Shown: piece by piece, positions 1 through 9,827 of the stretch | How the letters are laid out: the number at the start of each line of letters is the position of its first letter | Position numbering within the stretch: the first letter of the stretch is position 1 | The notes under the pieces: model-generated | Database searches by the model: none | What the model saw: only the letters and a program-made list of their open reading frames with translations | What the model was told of the DNA's origin: nothing | Made by a program: the position numbers and the translations under genes | Assembly: GCA_022113835.1 (NCBI GenBank) | Contig: JAILWY010000023.1 | Span: forward strand, 10,974,001-11,038,000 | Source of the DNA: Atopsyche davidsoni | Lineage: Eukaryota; Arthropoda; Insecta; Trichoptera; Hydrobiosidae | Direction of reading: 5' to 3' | DNA: 64,000 nucleotides

Positions 1-60
1 ACAATTGTGGTTGTATCATAAAGTTGTATTATATGCTAGGCAAACTGGATGTTTTGTGAC

Positions 61-783
61 CTTGGCGTCCTTGGTTCATCTTTGAATCTGGGATAGTAGT
101 TGGATCTACTGCTCGAGGCTGAAGAGCGCTCGCTATATTCTCGCTTCCTTTCACTACGGTCTTCTTTATCACGTCTTTCGCTTTTTCTGTCGTAGTCTCG
201 CCTGTCCTTGTATTTATCTCTATAGCGCCGGTCATAACGGTCATCATCTTCATCATCTTTATCAGAACGATTCTTCAGTTTCTCTTCCTTTGAAGAATTA
301 TGGATTCCTTTTTCTAAATTTTCAAGTTGCTTTCTAAAAATATTTATTTTACTTTATTTATCATAGCTGGTTCAATTTAATTGAAAACAGACGACGATAT
401 TGCTTAAATAAGTGAAAATCAGTCTAATGAATAAACATAAAAAAATATATTTTTTACTTCTGAAGACGTAGGAGCATCCGTTCTTTAGCTTCCTCAGTCA
501 GTCCTCCGGTATACGTCGGAGTTTCTTCATTGCCAACTCTATAGTTACGAGCTCCTTTAGATGTGGATGATTCATTTTTCTTAATATCGTCGCCTTCATC
601 TTGATTAAAAGAAATAAGACGATTTTTGTCATCTCTTTTGGACGCTGCTAATCTATCCAAACCTAAAAGAGACGGTTTAGGGAATTTGATTTCACTTGGG
701 TCAGTTTTTTTCTTAATAATCAGGCCCCCCTGAATCCCAGAAGACCCTTCCAATCGATGTAAGCCATCGTCATTATCTTCCAT
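61..783 (-). CDS. DHX38: DHX38/Prp16 pre-mRNA splicing helicase, 5' end (exons 1 and 2, partial)
   Basis: This is the N-terminal part of the DEAH-box RNA helicase Prp16/DHX38, which remodels the spliceosome after the first splicing step. Exon 1 is 458..783 and exon 2 is about 61..333. The start ATG is at 781-783 (minus), followed by LHRLEG, a GGLIIKKK stretch and PSLLGLDRLA, which match the conserved N-terminus of the animal proteins. The exon 1 donor GTAAAA lies at 457-452. An acceptor after a T-run at 334-335 joins in frame (Q-K-K-Q-L-E). Exon 2 encodes the charged Arg/Asp/Glu/Lys-rich low-complexity segment (YDRRYRDKYKDRRDYDRK) typical of this region, ending near EPRTPR. The exon 2 donor at about 60 (GTCACA) is weak, so that end is uncertain. 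The helicase domains would lie left of the window. Family assignment rests on recognised N-terminal motifs. Confidence 0.85.
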
Positions 784-1561
784 TATTTAAAGTAGCCAGG
801 TATACTGGGATGGACTTCAAACGAGAAAAGTTTGTATGTATAACAGATCAACCGTCAATAAACGTCACGACTATTGAGGTTATGTTATGACGATGTCAAT
901 ATTGCCATAGGAAAATATTTGTGGTTTATCAATTTTATGTAAAGAAGCAAGTATAAAATTTTATTTTCTAGTTGCGTAAAAGATAAATATACAAACAACT
1001 AGTTCATTCTGATCTCTTTTTTTAGAGTGAAAAATTATGAGTAATTGAATAAACACTTAGTTTCTTTCAAATAAATGGTTTTATTTAATTTATAGCGACG
1101 GTTAACATGATTTTTTTTTAGTTTTCATATAAATTAAATAATTTATTATTAATATTGAAAAATGTTTATTGTCTTTCGCAAAAATATTTTAGTTAATTTT
1201 ACGCTTTAAATATAAAAATATCCTAAGTGGACAAAAATCGAACCATAAATTCAAATGATGTAATTTATTCGTTTAAAAGTACTAATATAAGGATAACATA
1301 AGAACAGTATTTCAATACGGTTTAAAAATAATAGCTTACAATATTTAAAAATATAAAAGGTTAAATATTGACTAAAATGCTTTATGATAAACAGGCAATA
1401 TTTAAAATTTTGACAGCAGCTGTCATTACAACAGCTTTAAACTGTCGCTGCAAGTCCATAGTTCAATTATTTATTCGCCCAGTCCAGATAATATAAATAC
1501 TGTCAGTCGATATCGAGGAAGCAGGACAAATACTGTTTTTATACTTAACATTCATAAAAAA
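784..1561. promoter_or_regulatory. Divergent intergenic region between DHX38 and HINT3
   Basis: About 780 bp separate the two start codons, which face away from each other, so this stretch must hold both promoters and 5' UTRs. It is AT-rich. The part nearest HINT3 is more GC-balanced and contains a near-perfect palindrome, TGACAGCAGCTGTCA, at 1411-1425 with an E-box core, and TCGATATCGA at about 1508-1517. No convincing TATA box was identified. Shared or independent promoter use cannot be decided from sequence. Confidence 0.5.
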
Positions 1562-2648
1562 ATGGCAAGCCGCTTATTGGACAGATCTCGGTGTATATTC
1601 TGTAAAATAGTTGACGGTGTTGAAAAAGCAGACGTGTTGTATCAGAACGATGATATAATTGTTTTTCGTGATATTCGACCTGCAGCCAAGAATCATATAC
1701 TCGCTGTTTCTCGGGAGCATTTTACAGATGCCAAGGCACTTACTTCTGAACAAAAACCATTAGGTTAGTATTCAATTTGGAAAATATATATCTAGCTGAT
1801 TATTCGTACCGTACACATATTAATTGAATTGTTATTTATTTCCAGATTTTTTAAAATTATTGACGAAAAAAATATTTTTATTCTGAAAAATATAATGTGG
1901 CTCATTCTCATGTGTCCTATGGTTATGGTTAAAAATATGTATTTAGGTTTAATAAGCTTTCAATACATTCTTTATGTTTCTTGAAATGCAAAATTTTGAT
2001 TATTTTGCAACAGTAGGTGGATGTTAATAGATGTAATATTTAGTTTCTGTGAATGTGAAAGATCTAAATATATTTGACAACTTTTTAAATTAAATTTGAT
2101 TCTTCTTTGTCTCTTGAACTGTGTTAGATAATGTTTTTTATTGGTTTACAACTAATTCATTAAATGTCCAATTTCAGTGGAAAATATGATATTAGGTGGC
2201 AAAGAAGCCCTGAAAGTTCTTGAAGATAATGCAGCTGATGTGAGATTTGGTTTTCATTGGCCTCCTTTTCACTCTGTGGGACATCTTCACATGCACGTTA
2301 TATCTCCTGCCTCTGAAATGGGATTTTTATCTCGTATGATATTTAGAGAAAACTCTTATTGGTTTGTTTCGGTGAGTACAATAAATAAATTATGTAGCCT
2401 ATTTGACGTATTGGAATTATTTAGCACAGAAAAAATAAAATCAGACCATATCGTTTTTTTTTAAATTCCTGTTCATATATCTTATAAACATACAATTATA
2501 TTTCATTGGTTGCTTTTTTGATGCATTAATTGTTAAAATACTGAAATACCCACTACTATTAAAAAAAATTATTGAAAAATATTAAATTATGTATTATTTT
2601 TTAAACTTTTTGTTTTTTCAGCCGGATTACGTGCTATCCAGACTATGA
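1562..2648 (+). CDS. HINT3: HINT3-type histidine triad (HIT) hydrolase, complete, three exons
   Basis: This encodes a complete 140-residue HIT-superfamily protein, most like HINT3 (adenosine 5'-monophosphoramidase), which hydrolyses phosphoramidate or acyl-adenylate bonds on AMP. Exons are 1562..1763, 2178..2371 and 2622..2648. Donors are GTTAGT and GTGAGT, acceptors are TTTCAG and TTTTCAG, and all junctions keep frame. The N-terminus has CIFCKIVDG, followed by DDIIVFRDIRPAAKNHILAV, the HIT-fold nucleotide pocket. The catalytic triad HSVGHLHMHVIS (His-x-His-x-His) is in exon 2. FLSRMIFRENSYWFVS and the last exon PDYVLSRL give the HINT3-like C-terminus. Exon 3 is only nine codons including the stop, so a simple open-frame reading wrongly runs past the donor at 2372. 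The start has no competing upstream ATG in frame nearby. It is head to head with DHX38. Confidence is high for HIT family and good for the HINT3 subgroup. Confidence 0.9.
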
Positions 2649-2820
2649 TGGACAGTTAGGTGAGAACAGCTTAACCAGTGTAATGAAATTTGGCATCTAT
2701 AAAATCAATTTTAGTAATTTTTTATACATATTAAATAAGTAGCAAATGATTTATGTTAAACCTAGATTCATATTAATATATGCCCATATTAAAATGTAAC
2801 TTAAAATGAATATTTCTTTG

Positions 2821-2826
2821 AATAAA
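2821..2826 (+). terminator. Candidate polyadenylation signal of HINT3
   Basis: This is the first clear AATAAA after the HINT3 stop codon, 173 bp downstream. It coincides with the left edge of a Penelope-type repeat fragment, so the repeat may supply the 3' end of the transcript. That is inference. Confidence 0.35.
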
Positions 2827-2970
2827 ATACTTGAGTGATTTTCCACATGTTCGTTTGATAATGCCATAATTGAAACTCTGTTTGATAATGCTAACGTGAA
2901 TGGTTGGCGAAACCGGTCACAAATAAAAGATGAACATGTGGAAAATTGAATTCCACCAAGTACTCGGTGT
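2821..2970 (+). repeat. Penelope-type terminal fragment with hammerhead-like motif (U3:A8 variant)
   Basis: The fragment shares blocks with the large inverted repeat at 45.1-45.3 kb: CTTGAGTGATTTTCCACAT at the left, GATAATGC, GGTTGGCGAAACCGGTCAC, and a right part resembling TGGAATTC plus AGTACTTGG on the other strand. Positions 2879-2921 fold as a hammerhead. Stem I is TGT/ACA, the core is TTGATAA with one extra T, and stem II is GCTAAC/GTTGGC around a 7-nt loop. GAA follows, then the self-complementary stem III ACCGGT, with cleavage expected after C2918. A second partial core-like GATAATGCC lies at about 2857. Canonical hammerheads have CTGATGA, so positions 3 and 8 differ here. Confidence 0.6.
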
Positions 2971-3229
2971 GTTTTTTAATATAAAATATTACATGTACAT
3001 CTTATACTTGATGACACATTACATTATTTACATGATTTACTGTCAAATATATGTGAGCTGGATTGTTTTAAGTGTCAGTCAACTAACACCACTTTGAGAT
3101 TTGCAAGTGAAGAAGATATACAAAGATTATATTGATATTTTCTTTGTACATGGAGTTTTGTAATTTTTTTGACTATAGTGTTTGTTTGTTTATTTATAAA
3201 TTATACATCTAAGTATTGGGAGTTTTCTA

Positions 3230-4472
3230 TTGGGTCTATTCCTTAAAAACCGGATTTTTTTAGGAAATTTGAGCGTTTATTAAGGAAAATCTTGTACAGT
3301 TCTTTTATTCAAAGTATTGTCCATCGGAAGTTACAACATTTCTCCATCTTTCTGACAATTTGTGGATGCCATCCCAAAAAAACAGGTCATGTTTTGAATC
3401 AAAGAATGAATTGAGCCAATTTTTGATGCCTTGGACTGAAGTGAAGCATATTCTGGAAAGTCCATTCTGCATCGACCGAAACAAAAGGTAGTCAGAAGGC
3501 ACCAAGTCTGGACTATATGGCGGGTGAGGCAGAATTTCCCACCCCCTATTTTCCAAATAGTTTTTAACAGGTTGAGCAATATGTGGACAAGCATTGTCAT
3601 GTCGGAAAATCAATGTCTCGTGTCTGGTCTCCCATTCTGGCCGTTTTTCTTTTAATGCTCTCTTCAAGCAAGCAGATGTTGTTGGTACACCTCTTCAGTA
3701 ATGGTTTCACCCAGTTTTAAAAGATCATAATACACAACTTCCTTCTGGTCACACAAAATACAGAGCATTATCTTGGCAGCGTGAATATTCTTCTTCGGTG
3801 TCGATTTGGCTGGTTGGACGGGCTTCAAATACTATTTTTTGCTCTTTGGGTTGTCTCAAGGAATCCATTATTCATTGCCAGTAACAATTCGTTGCAAAAA
3901 CGACTTCTTTTTATGACGCTCGAGTAGCATTTCAGACATGCAAAATCGCCTTTCCACGTCTCTCGGGTTCAACTCGTATGGCACCAAATTTCCTTGCTTC
4001 TGGATGAATCCCAATAATTTTAGGCGCTTGGCAATGGCTTCTTGAGTCAGGCCCAATGATTCTGCAAGCTCTTCTTGTGTTTGACATGAGTCTTGATCGA
4101 GTAACGCTTCAAACCTTTTCGGCTGTCCAGGCCGTTTTTGTCTTTGATGTCAAAATTGCCACTTTTAAAGCGATGAAACCTCTCGAAACACTGTGATTTC
4201 GCAAGAACATGTTTGCTATACAATCCCAAGAGCAAACAATGACTTTCGTATGCAGTTTTCATAACAAAAAAGTGACTCACCAAAACTTCCCGCAAATGCT
4301 GTTTTTCGCCATATTTCAATATGATGCGCACAAGCAAATCAAAGACTGTGGACTGATTTTGACAGCTTATGAATAGAACTTCAAAATGACATATATATCA
4401 ATGATTTGCTACAGCGCATACACAAGTGTTGGCTTCTAGTGTCAAATTCCGGTTTTTAAGTCATAGACCTAA
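3230..4472 (-). mobile_element. Mariner-family transposon copy 1 (decayed)
   Basis: This is a 1243-bp element between TA dinucleotides (3228-3229 and 4473-4474), as expected for Tc1/mariner insertion. The terminal inverted repeats start TTGGGTCTATTCC on the left and TTAGGTCTATGAC on the right (reverse complement). They share CTTAAAAACCGGA further in. The size and the encoded D,D34D transposase agree with mariner. The copy is inactive because its reading frame is broken many times. Confidence 0.92.
3305..4337 (-). pseudogene. Mariner transposase, broken (D,D34D type)
   Basis: Fragments of a mariner transposase lie in order on the minus strand. They start with LREVLVSHFFVMKTAYESH and the helix-turn-helix segment (HRFKSGNFDIKDK). 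Next come a linker with PYELNPRDVERRF, the first catalytic region TGNE, and finally HDNACPHIA with PPYSPDLVPSDY. The two C-terminal Asp residues are 34 residues apart. The first catalytic motif, normally TGDE, reads TGNE followed at once by a stop, so the first Asp is lost. Several frameshifts and stops separate the pieces. The C-terminus ends at DGQYFE, just inside the left inverted repeat. The protein is closely similar to the transposase of the mariner at 36.1-37.4 kb. Confidence 0.9.
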
Positions 4473-4474
4473 TA

Positions 4475-7400
4475 CTAAAATGTATATTTGGGATTTCTTA
4501 GAACATATACATTTTTTCTATTTTCGATGATTTCATTTAGCTAGGTTCTTTTTTCTCATTGTTTTTTACAAGTCAGCATTGGATACTCTATGTGACCATA
4601 CTATTTTAAAGATTTTTGTATAGCCACATTGCTATAGGTTCTAACATAGTTAATACTGTATTTTACTGTATTTTATAAATGTATTTTATATTTATTTATT
4701 TACTTGAAGTTAGATTTAGCCTTTGAAAATAAACAACAATAATATATGCCATGAAACTTTGATGCACCCAGTGCATATCAATGTGGATGTTTTCAGTTTG
4801 AGTAAGGAGCTTTAGATGATTTCAATTCATAGTTTCATCTCTGTATCAAGGTTCCGGTTATTATAATACACACATAAATAAAGTTAATATTGTCGCTATG
4901 TTATATGACATGGTGGGTGATTAAATATACTATATTATAGTAGCTAGTCAAGCGGTGTACATATAATTTTCTTTCAATAGGGTTTTTCTTGTCTAAAAAC
5001 CCTAAAATATATTATCTTCATGACTCCGGAGGTCTAATACTTTTTGCACGCTCAATATTTGGCATTATTTTGAGAGATTCCTTACTTTATTATCACTCTA
5101 ATCAATACTATTAGAAAATAACAATGTTTTTAATTTATGTCCAAATAGTTATGTTATTTGATCATAAATGCTTCTTTAAATTATGTGTAAAGACATCTTT
5201 TTGTACATTAACTGTTTTTTTTTATCCACATAGGGCTAGGTTGAGGCTTAATGATTTTTTTTTCTAACTTATAGTAAAAAAAAAAAGGGCAGGGCTGTTT
5301 AACCTCATATCTGCTTAATTAACTGACTTAGTAACTAGTTTGACTATAAAGAGTAATACCGTTATCACATATGCATTTTTTCAAAATGACTGTTTATTTA
5401 TGAACTTTGAACTATTTCTCAGATGTTATCATTATCATCGTAAAGATAGATGACTTTAATTTGTGAATTGATAATCAACAATGAACAGAGTTAATGTATA
5501 ATTTTTATATTTTGATGTGGTTTTCTCGTAACATTTACACTACTTTACTATTTTCATCTACTTGTGGTGTTAATATTTGTATTTTATATTTATTTATTTA
5601 TTGTATTTTTTATTTGGTGTGCAGAATTGCATGCTTAAATTTGTAATCATCTGCCTGTTATTATATCATTGACTGATCTTTTTCTAGAAATTGTTTAACA
5701 TTATGGTTACAACAGAATCTGAAATTCCAAAATCATAATTATTATAAACATCTGTGTCAGACCTTATGGAAATAATAAAATCAACAGTCTATGCAGTTGT
5801 AGCTCTGAACAAAACAAATATTTCAAAACCCAAACTATGAATTGAAAAAGATACGTATAACTCATAAAATCAATGCATTATGCAAGCAATTTCATAAATG
5901 CACACATTTTATTTTATTTCATTCAAAATTTCACGACTGCAAATAAATAGTTTTTATTTTATTAGTTTACAATATGAAATTTGTTTTTTGTAAAAAAAAG
6001 TATTTTGAGGCTTAATGATTTTTTTTCCTAACGTATAGCAAAATAAAAACAATTTACATATATTATATCAAAATATATTAGTGTTTCTTTAATAATCATT
6101 AGTTTTTTTTTATTAATTTGTTATTTGCATTTTTTGAAAACCAAAATGCTGCCACATAAATAATGGAGTCCAATCATTTCTGAATTTAATATTTCATTCT
6201 ACCGAAGTTATTCAATTACGTCCATTGAATAGCGTTTATTTTTGAAAAGTAATAAATTCGATTTCCTGAACGGCTGTTAAATTTACGGAGGAGATCATTA
6301 TTATTGATGACATCGCATGTGCGGCGCTTCATTGTTACAGTGCAGGGGCGCTCGTAAAGGTGGTCGGACACGCCAGAAAAACAAACAGCAACGTTGCAAG
6401 TGTTTTTAGATTATTAATTACAAAATAATTTATAATGGCAGAACAAACTAATAGTTTAGCACTTGGAAGCAATGATTAATGAATAAATATATTTTAATAA
6501 TCGCATAACGACGAATGTTTTCAGATATGACGGGAGATTTACAGTTCAGCAATAAAGCCCTTATTAGTTACTTTGCTGAATAGAAAAGGACAGAAATCTA
6601 ATGAATATGTTCTGAATTAGTTTCTGAATCAATTCGTACGATTTCGATATATATTTTTACACGTATATACAATCAATACCCGAACGTATGCAGATATTCG
6701 TGTAAAGAATTTTATTAATTTTCCTTTACTACTTTTCCGCACATTCAATCGGGTTTCAGTCGAATGGCCGTATCGGGCGGTGATTTATTTGTTTGCCTGT
6801 TCATGTATTCATTGAATTTTGGCCGACGTCCACATATTAGCTGAATATCTGGTTTTTATCTGCTTTATCTGCACTCTTGCACACGAGGGCAGGTGCACCG
6901 AGCGGGGGACAGTGCTGTCGGCTTTACATGCAATGAACCTTTATTATAACAGTGGAGCAGACGCACCGAGCGTATGATTTACGGACTCATAAATCAGTAT
7001 TACGCTTGAAAGCTTAATTATTTTTTATCGTTGTATGTATGAATGCCACAGCGTTTTGATGATAACCTTCAGAGCCATTGTAATCGGGGAGCACAAATGC
7101 AAGACTGGATTTGTCAACATTTCTAATTCCGTATTGCAAATAAAAAGTTAACAGAGCTCCTAAGTTAAAATTATCTGCATGCTCATGAATTTTCCTACTT
7201 GTCGGGAGTCTGATTTTCGAAAGTTAAAACATATCAGGTGAGTAGCGGTTAGAGCGCCTAGAAACGTTTTCAGCATTTGCCTTGGTGCGTATTCAAAAAA
7301 TCTGCACTAGAGAGATTAGAAAGAGAGGCCTATTGTATGGTTTTTCTTTCATAGCAACCCGGGGGAAATTTATATTTTTTATAACCTTTGTTTTGCCCGA

Positions 7401-9720
7401 GAACACTCAACAAACATTTTTGATAACAACCATATCACGATGTGGATTTTAAATTTTAGTGAATTGTTTAATTTTGAAGTGACTATCAATTGTAGGTGAC
7501 GAGTTCATTTTTGAAATTGTATTACTGTGCCAGGGGGTCAGATTGGTGCGATGAAATCAAAACTTTAGAAAAATATTTTGGGTTTGCGTGAACCAGCTGG
7601 CCAAAGCACACTGATTTACATTACATATCTACATTACCAATATTAATATACACGAAAATCCATATGGGTGATATCAAATTTACACATAAATCTATCTTAT
7701 CAATACATATCGTTATAATTATGATAATGTTTACAAACAATCAAAACAACAACATCAAACATAATCAAGTATCAAAATATTTCAGTTCATATCTTAGATA
7801 TATCCGAGTGTCAATAACATCACCTCGTTGATTTTGCAAGTGTATTTTTTACAACGCATGGTCGCACTTAAACGTGTTCGCAAAAACATCCCTTCACCAC
7901 AGGGTCGGCTCATCTTTCGACAAAAACAGAGGGGGAGTGACTGGGGGTTGTCACCGACATCTCTGACGTTTCAAAAATCTCTGCCCTTCTGAATCGAGAT
8001 ACACACCAAGGGAGAGAAAATATATCGGATTTTCTTGTACAAGGCCCATATACATGTATATCTACCAAAATATTATGTTGATCGTGCGGTTTGCTATTTT
8101 ATTTACAAAAAATATTTTAGCAGTCGAATAGTACAATTTCATCAAAAATATTTTTGTATAATTAATAATAAACTAAAATACGTAAGGTTCTCGTTGCCAC
8201 AAAAAAAATTTATTTATAGTAAAATATTCAATAATTATCCATATTTTCGAATGATATAAAATGATGTCCTGAAATCAGATCTCTTGCAGTATTGTTAAAA
8301 GTTTAATTAATTTGGTAAAATTAATTGATCCGATAACAAAATGGCGTTTGCATAACTAATTTTAATTGCATCGAATTTACCCTAACAGGCGGTAACCAAA
8401 TTTATGCGTAGCACATTAAAATTTAAGCCCCGTTCCCGGCACTCTGTCTAAACTAGTTCAAAACTGTTCAGCTTAAACTTTCACTTATCTAAGATTGGAA
8501 TTAGGCATGGAAAATTTTATCACGGTTATTTAAAGCCAGTTTTAGACGACACTAATAACCTAACAGATTTTGATTTGTTTTTGCAGCATCGATATATTGA
8601 TATCTTTATCAGCTAGGCGGGTAGTTTTCTCTCTTTTATATGGACAACTCCTCTGGGATCTACTTTTCTCGATATTTACAAAGAAAAATATCAATTAGTG
8701 AATTCTCTTAGTAATGATGGATTGTATATTTGTTTCAACCTAAGGGAATTCATAGACTTTTTCTATCTCAAATTAGAACAAAAGTCTGTAAGTGGGTGCG
8801 GTCACTTTCAACAGCGGTGACGATAAAATAATTTACCTTAAAAAGCAAATCCTTCTTGATTTTTCAGTTTCCTCGACCGGTCATGGAAGAGCGGGGAGAA
8901 TTATTTGAAGAAGTATCTTCATTCATGGGTAATGTGTGAAAACTTATTTCCGTGAAATTTTCATTGAATTTCTTTATGAAAACTACTTGTATCATAACAT
9001 TCGGGGTCAGTCTAAGATTTAATTCAGAATATTGTAAAATTTTATTACTGTACAGAAATATATAAAAAATATTGTACCGTTGTTAAGACTAACGCATAAA
9101 AATATTCCCAATGCTACAAATTTTCCTCAATGCTTATAAACTTAATTTATAATCAAAGTGAGCTAAATTCAAGTGACGACTGAATTACAGTCCTATATCG
9201 AGGTAGGTATCAAGTTAGTAGCGTCGAAGTGTGCACTTAAAATAGATTGACAATAAATCCTGATTGTCGCCAAAGTCAGTGTGACCCGAGTTTTACTGAC
9301 GACTGGGTTTAGGGCGAATTATTTAGAAACCTACCGCAGAAATATCGTTTAATATCGACTCGGTGCTAGAAAATTCAATTACCGATTTGGCTGTTCTAAC
9401 GCACTCGGGGCACCGAGCGCCGAGGCCTGGTGTCGTCCCTCCCGCTTGACTAATGGCGGGGACATCCCCCGGTTTGCTTCGTAGTCAAGTCTAATTAATT
9501 GTTTTTCATCCGTCGGCATCGCAGTGAGAATACCTGTGTCATTGTCAGATTTGTAGCTGTGAAAAGGAATGACAATGGTGGCCTCTTCGGTTTTTGCGGC
9601 CGTCCCCTGTTCGAGATGCGGCGAGGAACGGAGAACATTGTACCGAGCGCTTTGGGGTGGTCGGATAGTTTCAGGGGTGCCGCGAACAGTATTATCGATT
9701 CAAAATTATATATCTATATA
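4475..9720. other. AT-rich intergenic stretch with small dispersed repeats
   Basis: I see no protein-coding or RNA gene here. A short repeat beginning TTGAGGCTTAATG, then a T-run and TAAC-TATAG, occurs at 5241-5276 and again at 6005-6040. A TATTTATTTATTTA-containing block near 4671-4705 recurs near 5578-5603. GC-richer patches at about 6290-6380, 6740-6980 and 9380-9700 stand out from the background. The word GCACCGAGCG occurs at 6895, 6963 and 9410. These patches could be regulatory islands. Confidence 0.4.
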
Positions 9721-9729
9721 TTTTATATA

Positions 9730-9732
<3 letters not shown>

Positions 9733-9825
<93 letters not shown>
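9733..9825. repeat. (TA)n microsatellite
   Basis: This is an almost pure TA/AT dinucleotide run of roughly 45 units. It creates long open frames of alternating Tyr and Ile on both strands that are not genes. The tract is expected to be length-polymorphic and to form cruciforms. Confidence 0.97.

Positions 9826-9827
<2 letters not shown>

Noticed and set aside
2372..2464. Extension of the HINT3 frame beyond SYWFVS
   Set aside because: A perfect GTGAGT donor at 2372 and an acceptor at 2621 give the expected family C-terminus, so the extension is intronic.
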